NCBI GenBank assembly: GCA_002293145.1
Contig: DBCO01000009.1
Span: 69,656 to 133,655, forward strand
Length of the DNA stretch: 64,000 nt
From: Akkermansiaceae bacterium UBA956
GTDB lineage: Bacteria > Verrucomicrobiota > Verrucomicrobiia > Verrucomicrobiales > Akkermansiaceae
Reading direction: 5' to 3'
Positions 31,264 to 40,977 of the stretch are shown here, in pieces. The position numbers and the translations under genes are program-made. The notes beneath the pieces were generated by a model that had not been told where the DNA came from, did no database searches, and saw only the letters and a program-made list of their open reading frames with translations. The first letter of the stretch is position 1. Each line of letters begins with the position of its first letter.

Positions 31264-32838
31264 ATGATCGAATTTACCAAAGACCCACAAAATACCATTC
31301 CTTCCTCGCTCGTGAAAATCATCGGTCTTGGTGGTGCGGGCGCTAACATGCTCGATCGCGTCGCCCTCGATGGCATGGAAGGCGCGGAAATGCTCGCCCT
31401 CAATGCCGACATCCGCACTCTTTCTGGCTCGGTCGCCTCGGAGCGGATACAGCTCGGTCGCAATCTTACCAAGGGCCTCGGCACGGGTGGTGACCCCGAT
31501 CTCGGACAAAAAGTCATGATGGAGGCGGAAAAAGAAGTCCGCTCCGCCATCAAAGGTCGCAAAATCGTTTTCCTCTGCGTCGGGCTCGGCGGTGGCACCG
31601 GCTCCGGCGGCGCTCCCATCCTCACCCGCATCGCCCGTGAGGAAGGTGCCTTCGTCGTCGTTTTCGCTACCATGCCCTTCGGCTTCGAAGGCCACCGCCG
31701 GCGCGAGCAAGCAGAAACCGCTCTCAACGAACTCGCCGTACTCAGCAATGCCCTCGTCGTTTTCGATAACAACCGCATGGGCGAACTCGTCCTCGCCAAG
31801 CAAGGCATCCACGAGGCATTCTCCGCAGGCGATCGCATGATTTCTGACAGCATCAAGGCTGTCATCCGCCTCGTCATTCGCCCCGGCTTGATCCACGTAG
31901 GTCTTGACGAGCTCATGACGGCCCTGCGCACGACTCGCTCACGCTGCCTCTTCGGCTCCGGCATGGCCAGTGGCAAGGACCGCGCCTCCAAGGCCCTCAC
32001 CAATGCGCTTTCCAGCCCGCTGCTCGACAAAGGAGCCCTGCTGAAGGAAGCATCCTCGGTACTCGTTCACATCTGCGGCGGTGATGACCTCACCCTTTAT
32101 GAGATTGAGCTACTGATGCAGAAGCTCATGAAATACGTGCCGGCCAAGGCCCATGTGCTCTTTGGCGCTGCCATCGACACAAACATGAAGGATTCTCTCA
32201 GCATCACCCTAATCAGTGCTCTGCCCGAGGAAAAACTTCGCAGTTCCAATGAAGATGCCGAGCGCATCGTCCTCGCACCCACAGAAGGCTTTGAATTCGA
32301 CGTCAGCGAAGAACAGCCTGAGCCTGAGCCCATTGCACAAAAAATCGATTTCGCGCTCACCGACGCAATCCCCACTGTGGCAACTGCTCCCGTCGTGACT
32401 GCTGCACCCGTGACCGAAGCCGTGGAAGAACCCGATGCCACAGCCGCGCCCATCGCACAAATCGATGACTGGCTCGATCTCCCCTCCACAGTTTTTGCAG
32501 GCGGCGAGCGTCCTTTTGCAGAACACGTGCAAGATGATCCCATAGCTGATTTCGCTCACGCCACCACCACGCCCGCCAGCGTCGCCGATGCCGCACGCGA
32601 TCTGCAGGAAGCACTTCAAGCATCCATCGCTCACGAGCCCGATGAACTATCCGAGGCCGAGCCTGAGCACAAAACCCCCGATCTTGGTGATCTGTTAGAA
32701 AAAACACGCACCCGCTTAAGCCAACAAGAATCTCTCTTCGATGGAGACGCTCGCGGCAAATTTGCCGACACCGAGCCCAATCTCGTAGATGGCGACGATC
32801 TCGACATCCCACCGTTTCTTCGCAAAAAGAAGAAGTAA
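31264..32838 (+). CDS. ftsZ: Cell-division GTPase FtsZ, divergent
   Basis: A 524-residue tubulin-like GTPase that forms the division ring. I chose the ATG at 31264 (MIEFTKDPQNTIP). The GTP-binding part is recognisable: IIGLGGAGANMLDRV, the signature GGGTGSG at 109-115 (Ser where most FtsZ have Thr) and RPGLIHVGLDELMTAL. The last segment is the T7 loop: the usual N-x-D-x-x-D is replaced by H211, G213 and E216, with D215 one position earlier. A long acidic linker rich in Pro, Ala and Glu follows (about 350-505). The end is DIPPFLRKKKK, a good match to the conserved FtsA-binding tail. The altered catalytic loop is the main oddity. Confidence 0.93.
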   Translation: MIEFTKDPQNTIPSSLVKIIGLGGAGANMLDRVALDGMEGAEMLALNADIRTLSGSVASERIQLGRNLTKGLGTGGDPDLGQKVMMEAEKEVRSAIKGRKIVFLCVGLGGGTGSGGAPILTRIAREEGAFVVVFATMPFGFEGHRRREQAETALNELAVLSNALVVFDNNRMGELVLAKQGIHEAFSAGDRMISDSIKAVIRLVIRPGLIHVGLDELMTALRTTRSRCLFGSGMASGKDRASKALTNALSSPLLDKGALLKEASSVLVHICGGDDLTLYEIELLMQKLMKYVPAKAHVLFGAAIDTNMKDSLSITLISALPEEKLRSSNEDAERIVLAPTEGFEFDVSEEQPEPEPIAQKIDFALTDAIPTVATAPVVTAAPVTEAVEEPDATAAPIAQIDDWLDLPSTVFAGGERPFAEHVQDDPIADFAHATTTPASVADAARDLQEALQASIAHEPDELSEAEPEHKTPDLGDLLEKTRTRLSQQESLFDGDARGKFADTEPNLVDGDDLDIPPFLRKKKK

Positions 32839-33028
32839 ACTGCCAGCTCAGCCGCAGCAGCACGCTGAGCAGTAAACCATGTTTCTCTGTGACAATTAGT
32901 GAACGACTCAGGGCCGAGTGGTTGAAGGAGAGAACACTTAAAAGTGTGACACGACAAAAATTGGACGTCCAGAAAGAAGCGCGCAGGGAACGTTACCTGC
33001 TGTTACCAACGCTGTCTAGCTGGGCATT
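32839..33028. other. Region after ftsZ
   Basis: No gene. A hairpin with 7-bp arms GCTCAGC (32846-32852) and GCTGAGC (32864-32870) follows the ftsZ stop and could help end transcription, but it lacks a T-tract. The rest shows no structure. Confidence 0.35.
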
Positions 33029-33323
33029 TTGGCATTTCTGGATTTTCCATACGGTATAACCATTTTCAGGAATCACAGAAAAGAAGAAGAGCCATTAACC
33101 GAGAATATAAAAATCATCACACTGCCCGCCTACAGTCGCGAACTCAATCCAGTGGAAAAAACTCTGGGACATCGTCAAGGATGGGATATACAACCGAGAT
33201 TGGAAGGATCTCGATGAGCTTAAAGAAAAGATTACCGAACGGATTAAGCCATATGGGGAAGATGCAGAACGTGTAACTCGATTGATTGGAAATGGCTAGC
33301 TGCTCTCTGAAATAAACGCTATA
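33029..33323 (+). pseudogene. Remnant of an IS630-family transposase
   Basis: Only the C-terminal end of a DDE transposase is left. KIITLPAYSRELNPVEK carries the conserved ELNPVE with the catalytic Glu. A one-base insertion in the A-run near 33158 shifts the frame; the correct continuation is LWDIVKDGIYNRDWKDLDE and the following ITERIKPY. A TAG at 33297-33299 then interrupts GNG-LLSEINAI, where Trp would be expected. The catalytic domain upstream is gone. It is an old, inactive insertion between the division cluster and gspE. Confidence 0.8.
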
Positions 33324-33689
33324 TGGAAATTCGAGTTGCGCCAATATAACGAGATAAATGGTATTAGCGCAGCTTGCTTTGCCCGTTCTGCGCAAAACCA
33401 CGCATATTTTACTGCCGCGAACCCCGGCCTCCTCCATTGATCATGCCAAAAAAGCTCTATTCTATACACGAAACTCACAAAATACACGGGAAAATGGGAA
33501 ATCCGATTGGAGCATGATGAATGCCTGATACCTAATCAATGCTTCGTGTATTTTGTGCATTACGTGGTTTCTATTTCGGATTGCGGCCTAAATTTTCATT
33601 TTCGAACAAAAGTTGATCGCCCTCTCCACGAAATACCATCCGAAAAAACATTTTTCCAAGACAAGTTTGCCAAGTGGCGGTTTTTGTAA
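33324..33689. other. Gap upstream of gspE
   Basis: These 366 bp hold no credible gene. Short ORFs here (for example 33507-33689) lack protein-like composition. The gspE promoter should lie near the right end, where GACAAG occurs at 33660 and again in the dyad at 33690. Confidence 0.4.
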
Positions 33690-33704
33690 GACAAGAGTCT
33701 TGTC
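33690..33704. promoter_or_regulatory. 15-bp dyad just before gspE
   Basis: GACAAGAGTCTTGTC has perfect 6-bp arms around AGT and ends 3 bp before the ATG at 33708, where a ribosome-binding site would be. It could be an operator or an RNA hairpin hiding the start. The second ATG (33711) would give a little more room. Confidence 0.35.
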
Positions 33705-33707
33705 ACC

Positions 33708-35417
33708 ATGATGGAATTACTGATAGCCCCCGCACGCCGCACTGGCTGCGATGATCTTGCAAACTTGGGAAAAGTGATCGAGGCCTCCTCGCTTCGCCAA
33801 CGATCTCCCTTGGATGACATCCTCGATGCCAACATCGTCGATGAGGAAAAATACCTGCGCGAGCTCGCTCATGACATCGGCATGACATGGCTGGAAAGCA
33901 TTCCTGCCGTCGAGTATCCATTACCGCTCCGCGAACTCTGTGGTCCCCGCATTGCGCTGCGCCATCGCCTTTTGCCTATCGCCATCACTGAGGAAGGCGA
34001 CAAAAAACGTCTCACCCTCGCGACCTTCGACCCCTTCAATCTAGTCGCCCGCCAAGCCGCAGCGCAAGAACTGAATCTGCCCATCGATTGGTGCATGGCC
34101 TCACGCCGCCGCATCCACGAATCCCTGCGCCGCCTCTACGGTGTGGGTGCTGATACGTTCGAGCAAATTCTCGAAGGCCGCGACCTCGACTACGAGCGCC
34201 TCGAATCCCACGATGAAGCCAACGTCATCGACAAAGACGACGATGAAGAAGCCAGCGTGGTCAAATTCGTCAACCAGATCATTCGCGAAGCTCTCGACCA
34301 GCACGCCACTGACATCCACGTCGAGCCGCTTAGCACCAACCTACGCATTCGTTACCGCATCGACGGCAAACTCGTCGAGGTCACCGTGCCGGAAAACATC
34401 AAGGCCCTGCAAAGCTCCGTAATCGCGCGTCTCAAGATCATGTCGCGCCTCGACATCGCTGAGCGCCGTATGCCGCAAGACGGCCGTATCAACCTTCAGT
34501 TCGAGGGTCAGACTATCGACGTCCGCGTCGCTACCGTCCCCACCGTTGAGGGCGAAAGCGTTTCCCTGCGTTTGCTCAACCAAGAAAAATTCAGTCTTGA
34601 TAAACTTGGCATGGAGCCTTTTGTGCGCAAGCGGATCGAGGCGCTGCTGAATATTTCCAACGGCATCATTTTGATCACCGGTCCCACCGGTTCCGGTAAG
34701 TCCACCAGCCTTTACAGCTTCCTCACCGAGGTCAACCACCCCGATCGACGCATCGTCACGGTGGAAGACCCCGTGGAAAACAAGCTACCAGGAGTGATGC
34801 AGATCGCTGTGAAATCCGAGATCGGCCTGACCTTCGCCACCGCCCTGCGCTCGATCCTCCGTGCCGACCCCAACATCGTCATGATCGGGGAAATTCGCGA
34901 CCTGGAAACCGCTGAGATCGCCATCCGCGCTTCGCTTACCGGTCACTTGGTTTTCTCGACTCTCCACACCAATGATGCCCTCGGTGGCCTCAGCCGTCTC
35001 ATCGACATGGGCGTCGAACCCTTCCTCGTCGCCGCCGCTGTCCGCGCCTTCCTCGCCCAACGCCTCGTTCGCCGCCTCTGCCCGCATTGCAAAGTGCCGC
35101 GCGAGCTCACGGCCCAACAGCGCGATGAATTCGGCATCCCGCAAGACATTCCCGGCCAAGCCTACACCCCCAAAGGCTGCGACCGTTGCCGCAATACTGG
35201 CTACTCGGGTCGACTCGCCATCTACGAGGCCGCCATCATCACCCCCGCCATCCAAGAAATGGTCACCCACCGTGCCCCTGCAGCCGAGATCCGCGCTCAG
35301 GCGCTCAAAGATGGCTACCTGCCGATGCGTTATTACGGATGGCACAAGGTCATGCAAGGCCTCACCACCATCGAGGAAATTATCGCTGTCACCTCCACCG
35401 ACATCCAAGACGACTAA
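33708..35417 (+). CDS. gspE: GspE/PilB-type secretion or pilus ATPase
   Basis: A 569-residue hexameric traffic ATPase that powers assembly of a type II secretion pseudopilus or type IV pilus. The N-terminal MshEN-like domain spans about residues 25-150 (SPLDDILDANIVDEEKYLRE). The core follows: HATDIHVEPLSTNLRIRYRI, Walker A ITGPTGSGKSTSL near residue 326, Asp box RRIVTVEDPVE, Walker B IVMIGEIRDLETAEIA and the His box TGHLVFSTLHTND. A tetracysteine zinc site is complete (CPHC near residue 462 and CDRC about 35 residues later). The gspF homologue follows 49 bp downstream. Which of the two systems it serves cannot be told here. Confidence 0.92.
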   Translation: MMELLIAPARRTGCDDLANLGKVIEASSLRQRSPLDDILDANIVDEEKYLRELAHDIGMTWLESIPAVEYPLPLRELCGPRIALRHRLLPIAITEEGDKKRLTLATFDPFNLVARQAAAQELNLPIDWCMASRRRIHESLRRLYGVGADTFEQILEGRDLDYERLESHDEANVIDKDDDEEASVVKFVNQIIREALDQHATDIHVEPLSTNLRIRYRIDGKLVEVTVPENIKALQSSVIARLKIMSRLDIAERRMPQDGRINLQFEGQTIDVRVATVPTVEGESVSLRLLNQEKFSLDKLGMEPFVRKRIEALLNISNGIILITGPTGSGKSTSLYSFLTEVNHPDRRIVTVEDPVENKLPGVMQIAVKSEIGLTFATALRSILRADPNIVMIGEIRDLETAEIAIRASLTGHLVFSTLHTNDALGGLSRLIDMGVEPFLVAAAVRAFLAQRLVRRLCPHCKVPRELTAQQRDEFGIPQDIPGQAYTPKGCDRCRNTGYSGRLAIYEAAIITPAIQEMVTHRAPAAEIRAQALKDGYLPMRYYGWHKVMQGLTTIEEIIAVTSTDIQDD

Positions 35418-35466
35418 TTTCCGTCCTGATTTTCCGACCTTCCGACCTTTAGACATTCCGACTCCA

Positions 35467-36786
35467 ATGCCCGTTTTTACCTACAAAGCGCTCAATAGCA
35501 AAGGCAGCGTCAGCACCGGCGACATCGATGCCATTGATCGCACCGAGGCTCTGCGTTTGCTCGACAAAAAAGGCCTGCAGCCGGTTTCCATCAAAGAAGC
35601 CAGCGCCGTCAATGCCGTCTCTGCCAAGCAAAACAAGGCAAATCCTGCGTCCAAGCCCGCGGCAAAACCCGTCGCCCGAAGCTCAGGCAGCAGTCCCGCA
35701 GAAAAGGCAAAGCCCGCAGAAAAAACCGAAGGCTTGCTGAAAATGAAGCGAGCCGAGGTGGTGATGTTCACCGAAGAACTCTCCGACATGCTAGGCGGTG
35801 GCCTCCAACTCGAGCCCGCCTTGCTCGCCATGGAAAATCGCCAAGAACTTGGCAACCTCAAAGCAATCGCCACCCGCCTGCGGCAAGACGTACGCGATGG
35901 CATGAATTTCTCCAATGCCCTCCGCCGTACTAGCGCCGGCTTTGACCAACTTTACTGCAGCCTCGCCGCCGCAGGTGAAGCTTCCGGCGCGCTCGATACC
36001 ATCCTCCGTCGCCAAGCGCACTACCTTAAGACCATCCAAGAACTGCAATCCAAGTTCATTCTCGCTCTCATCTACCCCGCTTTCCTCGTTCTTTCCTGCA
36101 TCGGCGTCTCGATCCTGCTCGTCACCACGCTCATTCCCCAGCTCACTTCACTCATCCAGAGCACCCCCGGTGCCAAGGTCCCTCTCGGTGCGCAAATCAT
36201 GATCAGTGGATCCGATTTCCTCAAGCAATGGTGGCATGTCATCACCCTCGTCCTCGTTGCAGGCGCAATCTTTTTCAAAGCATGGAAAGACAACCCCGAG
36301 AACCGCTTCGCTTGGGATGGCATGAAGCTCCGCATGCCGCTCTTTGGCAAACTCATCTCCAGCAGATTCTACGTTCAATTTCTCGAAACCATGGCCAACC
36401 TCGTCGGCAATGGCCTGCCGCTGCTGCGCTCGCTCGAACTCTCCCGCGATGCCACAGGCAATCTGGTAATGCGCAAGAACCTCGATACCGTCATCGCCCA
36501 AGTTGGTGATGGTCGATCTTTCACCAAAGCCCTCACCCGCGTCGGCGCCTTTCCGCCCTTGCTCATCGACATGATTGCTGTGGGCGAGCAAACGGGCAAA
36601 ATCGATACCTCCCTGCGCCGCGCCGCCGAGCGCTACGACCGCGAGATGTCCAAAGACATGCAACGACTCATGGCCCTCGTCACTCCCGTCATCCTGGTGA
36701 TCATGGCCGGCCTGATCGGCAGCATGATGTATCTCATCTTCACCTCCATCTTCCAAACCATCTCCGGCCTCAGCGGTGGGAGATAA
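35467..36786 (+). CDS. gspF: GspF/PilC-type inner-membrane platform protein
   Basis: A 439-residue platform protein partnering the upstream ATPase. The start at ATG 35467 (MPVFTYKALNSKGSVSTGDI) is the conserved N-terminus of the family. An unusual Ala/Lys/Pro/Ser-rich linker (about residues 50-90) is inserted before the first T2SSF domain (VVMFTEELSDMLGGGLQLEP, GEASGALDTILRRQAHYL). Three membrane segments follow (LALIYPAFLVLSCIGVSILL, HVITLVLVAGAIFF and the last near 410-430), with the second T2SSF domain between (FLETMANLVGNGLPLLRSLE). It ends 12 bp from the convergent gene. Confidence 0.92.
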   Translation: MPVFTYKALNSKGSVSTGDIDAIDRTEALRLLDKKGLQPVSIKEASAVNAVSAKQNKANPASKPAAKPVARSSGSSPAEKAKPAEKTEGLLKMKRAEVVMFTEELSDMLGGGLQLEPALLAMENRQELGNLKAIATRLRQDVRDGMNFSNALRRTSAGFDQLYCSLAAAGEASGALDTILRRQAHYLKTIQELQSKFILALIYPAFLVLSCIGVSILLVTTLIPQLTSLIQSTPGAKVPLGAQIMISGSDFLKQWWHVITLVLVAGAIFFKAWKDNPENRFAWDGMKLRMPLFGKLISSRFYVQFLETMANLVGNGLPLLRSLELSRDATGNLVMRKNLDTVIAQVGDGRSFTKALTRVGAFPPLLIDMIAVGEQTGKIDTSLRRAAERYDREMSKDMQRLMALVTPVILVIMAGLIGSMMYLIFTSIFQTISGLSGGR

Positions 36787-36798
36787 GACCGAAAAACC

Positions 36799-39051
36799 TC
36801 AGCGCTTGCCCGTGAGGTGAAGGTTGCGTTTTTTGGCTTGAAGCACGAGAGCGTAGGTTGCGTTGATGAGGTCGTCTTCACCCATGTATGGCGCGCCCAT
36901 GTGCGGTGTGGTAAAGCGCAGACCGTAGCCGGGTTCCCAGGCTAGGGAGAACCACCAGGCGTATTGGGGAAATACTTCATCGAAGCCTGCGGGATGGGCG
37001 AGGTTGAGGCCGAGGAAACCCAAGGAGCCGCCAGGTTCACCGTAGGCATGGCTGTTGCGTAGCCATGGGTGATGTCCGACCATGAAGCGGGTCATGGCAT
37101 CGCGCATGTCGGGGCGCTCGCCGCGGAGGTGGCAGGCGATCGAGCAGAGTCCGCTGCGGCTCCAGAATTCTTCGGTATCTTTGTAGGATGGATTGTAGCC
37201 CATCGCGCCGTGTCCATCTTCTTTGGGATCGCTCCAGGTCATGACGATGTAGGGCGTCAGTAATTCCCAGATACCCGATTTCACGCCGCAGCGCTTGGCC
37301 AGTGCCTCGGAGACAAGTAAATGTGCGGCCGGTGCAATCAGCGCTTTTTGATCATAGGGCAATCCATCGGTGCCATGTCCTAGAGCGGGCACATCCCATT
37401 TGCTATTGTGTTGACCTGCCACGGCCCAATCGCGCAGTGCTTCCATCGGTGCAATGACACGTTTGTCGCCCGTGCGCAAAAACCATTCGGCATAGAGTGT
37501 GCAGGCGTAACCACCAGACCAGAAGCCCAAATTGCCATAATTTTCCGGTTTCGGATATTTCGCCAATGACCAATCGACTGCGCGACGAGCGCGTTTGAGA
37601 TGTGCGGGTTTCTCGGTTGCCATCAAGGCCAGTGCGGAAAAGGTGGTGCGGATGATGTCACCTGACCACGAGCCATCTTCGCGCTGCGTTTTTTCGAGAA
37701 ATGAAATCATATCGTCTAACAATTCTGCCGCTTGCGGGTCTGATGCGGGATCAAGGTTGGTGAACGATTGGTCACGTGCTAAGGGAATCGCTAGATCCTG
37801 CGCTTTTCCTTCGCGCATGACGGTGAGCACAAGAGTGTCTTTTCTGTCGCGCAAGGCGGCCTCGGTGGCGCGTCCGATGAAGGCTTCATGGCTCACGCGG
37901 AACCAATTCCATCCAGGGCTGAGATCATTGACGGGCAATGGTTTTCCTGACACCGCAACGATGGCATCGCCGGGCTTGAGGCCGGCTTTTTCTGCGGCAC
38001 CACCGGGAATCAAATTCATGACAGTCAGCACGCGTTGCAGGTCTTCAGTCATGGCATTAAAACCTAACAATCCGCAGCCGAGTTGATCGGGACCTGTGCC
38101 ACCATTGGAGCGGCCAAAAAGTTTTCCGTTAGGCGCTGAATGAACGCGCGCAATTTCGGGAACTGCGACTACGACATCGGCGCTGCCCTGATTTTTGAGG
38201 CGTAGGAGAAAGGTTTTTCCGGTGAGGAAATTGAGTTGCTCCGTTGGGATTTCGAGCCATGCACGCGATGCGGGGAGCGGCGTGGATTCTTCTTTGAATT
38301 CCAGTTTCATGCCTTTGGGAGTCAATTCACCGACCGAGCCAAAACCATCTCCGTCGTCTTTGGTGATCACGATGCGATAGCCATCGATCGCCCGCGGCGC
38401 GGGGAAATCAATATCGCGCACGTCGGAGGTTTTGATACCTTCAGCTGGGCCTGTGGCGACCGTTTCCCATTTCCCTTGAGATGATACCTCAATGCGATAC
38501 TCGCGAGCCCGGCCATTATAGCCCTCGATGCGTGGCACGTAATGGATGCCACTCACGAGTTGTGGTGAACCGAAGGCGATGCCGATGTGATGAGGAGCAG
38601 GATGGATTTTTTGATCCCATGATGAATGCCACGTTGTTTCTGGCTTGCCATCAAAGGCATTTCTAACACCTGCTTCTCCGCCTTGAGAAGAGGAAAAATC
38701 GAGACTGATCGCCGCACGCGCGGGTGTTCCTTGGATGGGGCTGATCGATGCACAGAAGGCCTCGCCCGTTTTGGCCTCGATGGCTTCCACTCTCAAGGTG
38801 CTGCGCGTACCGTTGAGGCTGCCGTGGGCATCGATCGAGACGATCGCCCGCCAATCGCCTGGCACGGACAATTCGCGCTCCGTCAACGCGGGCACAGTTA
38901 CTGGAATATCCCATTGTTTTCCTGCCGGAATGATCGCGCACTTCATGCCCCCGGGCAGGGTCCATGATTCACCGAGCTTGGCAGCCTCCAGAGGAACCGT
39001 TGAGGCAGAGGAAACAACACTCGAGGCGAGAAAGAAAAAAAGCGCGCGCAT
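36799..39051 (-). CDS. Secreted DUF6288-like protein with discoidin and PDZ domains
   Basis: A 750-residue exported protein from ATG 39051 (signal MRALFFFLASSVVSSAS). Around residues 110-240 is a discoidin-like (F5/8 type C) domain with FDGKPETTWHSSWDQ and GIHYVPRIEGYNGRAREYRI, often a sugar-binding module. A PDZ domain follows at about 320-400 (LIPGGAAEKAGLKPGDAIVA). The C-terminal 320 residues are a helical toroid-like region with repeated Trp/Gly segments (QREDGSWSGDIIRTTFSALA), similar in style to Planctomycetes and Verrucomicrobia DUF6288 proteins. The reaction is unknown. It is the last of several minus-strand genes for secreted enzymes. Confidence 0.78.
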   Translation of the reverse strand: MRALFFFLASSVVSSASTVPLEAAKLGESWTLPGGMKCAIIPAGKQWDIPVTVPALTERELSVPGDWRAIVSIDAHGSLNGTRSTLRVEAIEAKTGEAFCASISPIQGTPARAAISLDFSSSQGGEAGVRNAFDGKPETTWHSSWDQKIHPAPHHIGIAFGSPQLVSGIHYVPRIEGYNGRAREYRIEVSSQGKWETVATGPAEGIKTSDVRDIDFPAPRAIDGYRIVITKDDGDGFGSVGELTPKGMKLEFKEESTPLPASRAWLEIPTEQLNFLTGKTFLLRLKNQGSADVVVAVPEIARVHSAPNGKLFGRSNGGTGPDQLGCGLLGFNAMTEDLQRVLTVMNLIPGGAAEKAGLKPGDAIVAVSGKPLPVNDLSPGWNWFRVSHEAFIGRATEAALRDRKDTLVLTVMREGKAQDLAIPLARDQSFTNLDPASDPQAAELLDDMISFLEKTQREDGSWSGDIIRTTFSALALMATEKPAHLKRARRAVDWSLAKYPKPENYGNLGFWSGGYACTLYAEWFLRTGDKRVIAPMEALRDWAVAGQHNSKWDVPALGHGTDGLPYDQKALIAPAAHLLVSEALAKRCGVKSGIWELLTPYIVMTWSDPKEDGHGAMGYNPSYKDTEEFWSRSGLCSIACHLRGERPDMRDAMTRFMVGHHPWLRNSHAYGEPGGSLGFLGLNLAHPAGFDEVFPQYAWWFSLAWEPGYGLRFTTPHMGAPYMGEDDLINATYALVLQAKKRNLHLTGKR

Positions 39052-39218
39052 GACGGAGTCCACATACGGTGACGACAGTGTATTTTTGTCAAATAATCTA
39101 GTACAAATAATCCTTTGGGGTTTTATCCCCAAAGAAAAAAATGAAATGGCGAATTACAGCCTATTTAATGACCGATCGGACTGATTAGTTAGATTCTTGA
39201 TGCTAACGTTTCAAGGAA

Positions 39219-40901
39219 TCAAGGTTTCACAGTAATCGGCCAACCGGAGTACTGTTTGGCGTTGGGCTTGGTGACATCGGCGAAGCGGGGCCAGCATTCA
39301 AAGGTGACTTCGTTGGTGGATTTTCTGAAACGAATCAGACCGTAGCCATCGCCGCGACCAGCGAAATCAGCGCTGTTGGTTTTTTCTTTTCTTTCCCAAG
39401 CGGTGATGTTTTTGCGTTTGGCCTCGGGATTCGCATACGCGATCATGCTGATCTTGTTGTGGAAACCATCGAGGTAATCACCTGTCCATGGAAGCTTCGA
39501 TCCGGCCACGGGATTGGCGCCAGGTTTTTCGTCCTCGGGCCACCACCAGCGTCCGTAGTAGTTGTTGACGACGGCGGGCACCACGAAGGCCCACGGACCA
39601 TCGCCGAATTCTTTGACGCCGTGACGCACAACGGTGGCAAGATGTTGATCGCCGGCGATGTGAACAGCTTTGGCTTTGGTGATAAGCTCGAGTGCTTTGT
39701 TGCGACCTGTTTGCGGCCAACCGTTCGAATCGAGATCGGCATGCAGGCGATTGTTGACACCGCCATGAAGATGAGCGCCCCCACAAAATCCGGTCTGCGA
39801 GAGCACGGCTTTCATCTTCACTCCATCACGCTTATTGCCCCATGCGGCGAGAAATTTTTCCTGACGATCCCCGAGCAATTGAAGGCCTGGGGTATCGATC
39901 ACCTTGGGGTCATACTTAGGATCGAGAATGTGATCGGGGCGTGGGCCTTTCATCGGATGCCGACCTAACGGACCGGTTTTAAACTTACGATCTTCGAGGA
40001 TGGCGAAGTCGATGCCGCCTAACAGAAGATTGGTGTAATAGACGCCGATGCCTTGTTCGACAGGCGTGGGATCGTAGGGATCAGGCAAGTGTCCGCATTG
40101 CTGGCGCTCGACCATTCTCACATACTGGTGATGGAAAAAGTAGCCACCGTCATTGCCGGCCTCTACTTTTGCGATTTTGCCATTTTCTCCCCACAGATTG
40201 CCTTGGCCGATGTCGTGGTCATCGGGTATAGTGATGCAGGGGCGATTGCGAAATACTTCTCTGAACGCGAGACCAAACTTGAGCCATGCGGCGGTGTGTT
40301 CTTTGTGGTCGTAGGATTGATCACCTGCAAAGAAAACAAGGTCGGGGTCTTGGTGATTGATGTTGCGGACGTATTCCGGACGTAGCCCACGGTCTTGATT
40401 CGAGTTGCAGGACAGAGCGGCGAGAGCGATATCGTCCTTGCTGTTAGGGTTCTTGCGTATGAGCCCTTCAAAGCTCGCCTTCTCGCCATGAAGCAAGCGA
40501 TATTTTGCATCAGCGGCGTCGTTCCAGTTTTCGATGCGAAACGTAGTGGACCAGCCGAGATCGTTGACCTTTTGTTGAGCGACCTCCGTCCATTTTCCAT
40601 CTTTCTCGATTTCCAATCGCACCTCGCGCGATTCTTTGGGATAGAGCGGATAAAGTTGCGCGGTGAGCTTGAGAGTTTTGTTTGATACGGTATAGATGCC
40701 AAAGGAGACAACTTGGTCGCGCGGGACTTTTAGATCGATAATGGGATTAGCAGGACGATTCCACCAATCATTGACACAGAGCGAGTCTTCTTTTTTCTCA
40801 AAAGGCGCTTTGACGGGCGGCTCGCCGAGCTCATCTTGAGAAAAAATCGGACCGATGCTCAGAGCAGCGCAAAGAAGTGAAATGGGTTTGCAGCTCATCA
40901 T
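39219..40901 (-). CDS. Exported PhoD-like metallophosphatase
   Basis: A 560-residue protein with a signal peptide (CKPISLLCAALSIGPIFS). An N-terminal beta domain runs to about residue 155. The metallophosphatase core follows: AALSCNSNQDRG, DLVFFAGDQSYDHKEHTAAW, CITIPDDHDIGQGNLWGE and a late AVHIAGDQHLATVV, as in alkaline phosphatase D-type enzymes. It probably releases phosphate from organic esters, or acts on another phosphorylated exo-substrate. The usual Tat twin-Arg signal of PhoD is not visible; the signal is Sec-like. The MM start leaves one residue uncertain. Confidence 0.85.
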   Translation of the reverse strand: MMSCKPISLLCAALSIGPIFSQDELGEPPVKAPFEKKEDSLCVNDWWNRPANPIIDLKVPRDQVVSFGIYTVSNKTLKLTAQLYPLYPKESREVRLEIEKDGKWTEVAQQKVNDLGWSTTFRIENWNDAADAKYRLLHGEKASFEGLIRKNPNSKDDIALAALSCNSNQDRGLRPEYVRNINHQDPDLVFFAGDQSYDHKEHTAAWLKFGLAFREVFRNRPCITIPDDHDIGQGNLWGENGKIAKVEAGNDGGYFFHHQYVRMVERQQCGHLPDPYDPTPVEQGIGVYYTNLLLGGIDFAILEDRKFKTGPLGRHPMKGPRPDHILDPKYDPKVIDTPGLQLLGDRQEKFLAAWGNKRDGVKMKAVLSQTGFCGGAHLHGGVNNRLHADLDSNGWPQTGRNKALELITKAKAVHIAGDQHLATVVRHGVKEFGDGPWAFVVPAVVNNYYGRWWWPEDEKPGANPVAGSKLPWTGDYLDGFHNKISMIAYANPEAKRKNITAWERKEKTNSADFAGRGDGYGLIRFRKSTNEVTFECWPRFADVTKPNAKQYSGWPITVKP

Positions 40902-40977
40902 TGCCGAATTTTAGCGGCAATTAAGGAATAGGCAAGCAGGGAAAAATGCAATCCGCCGCCATATTGCCTCGCTTAAC

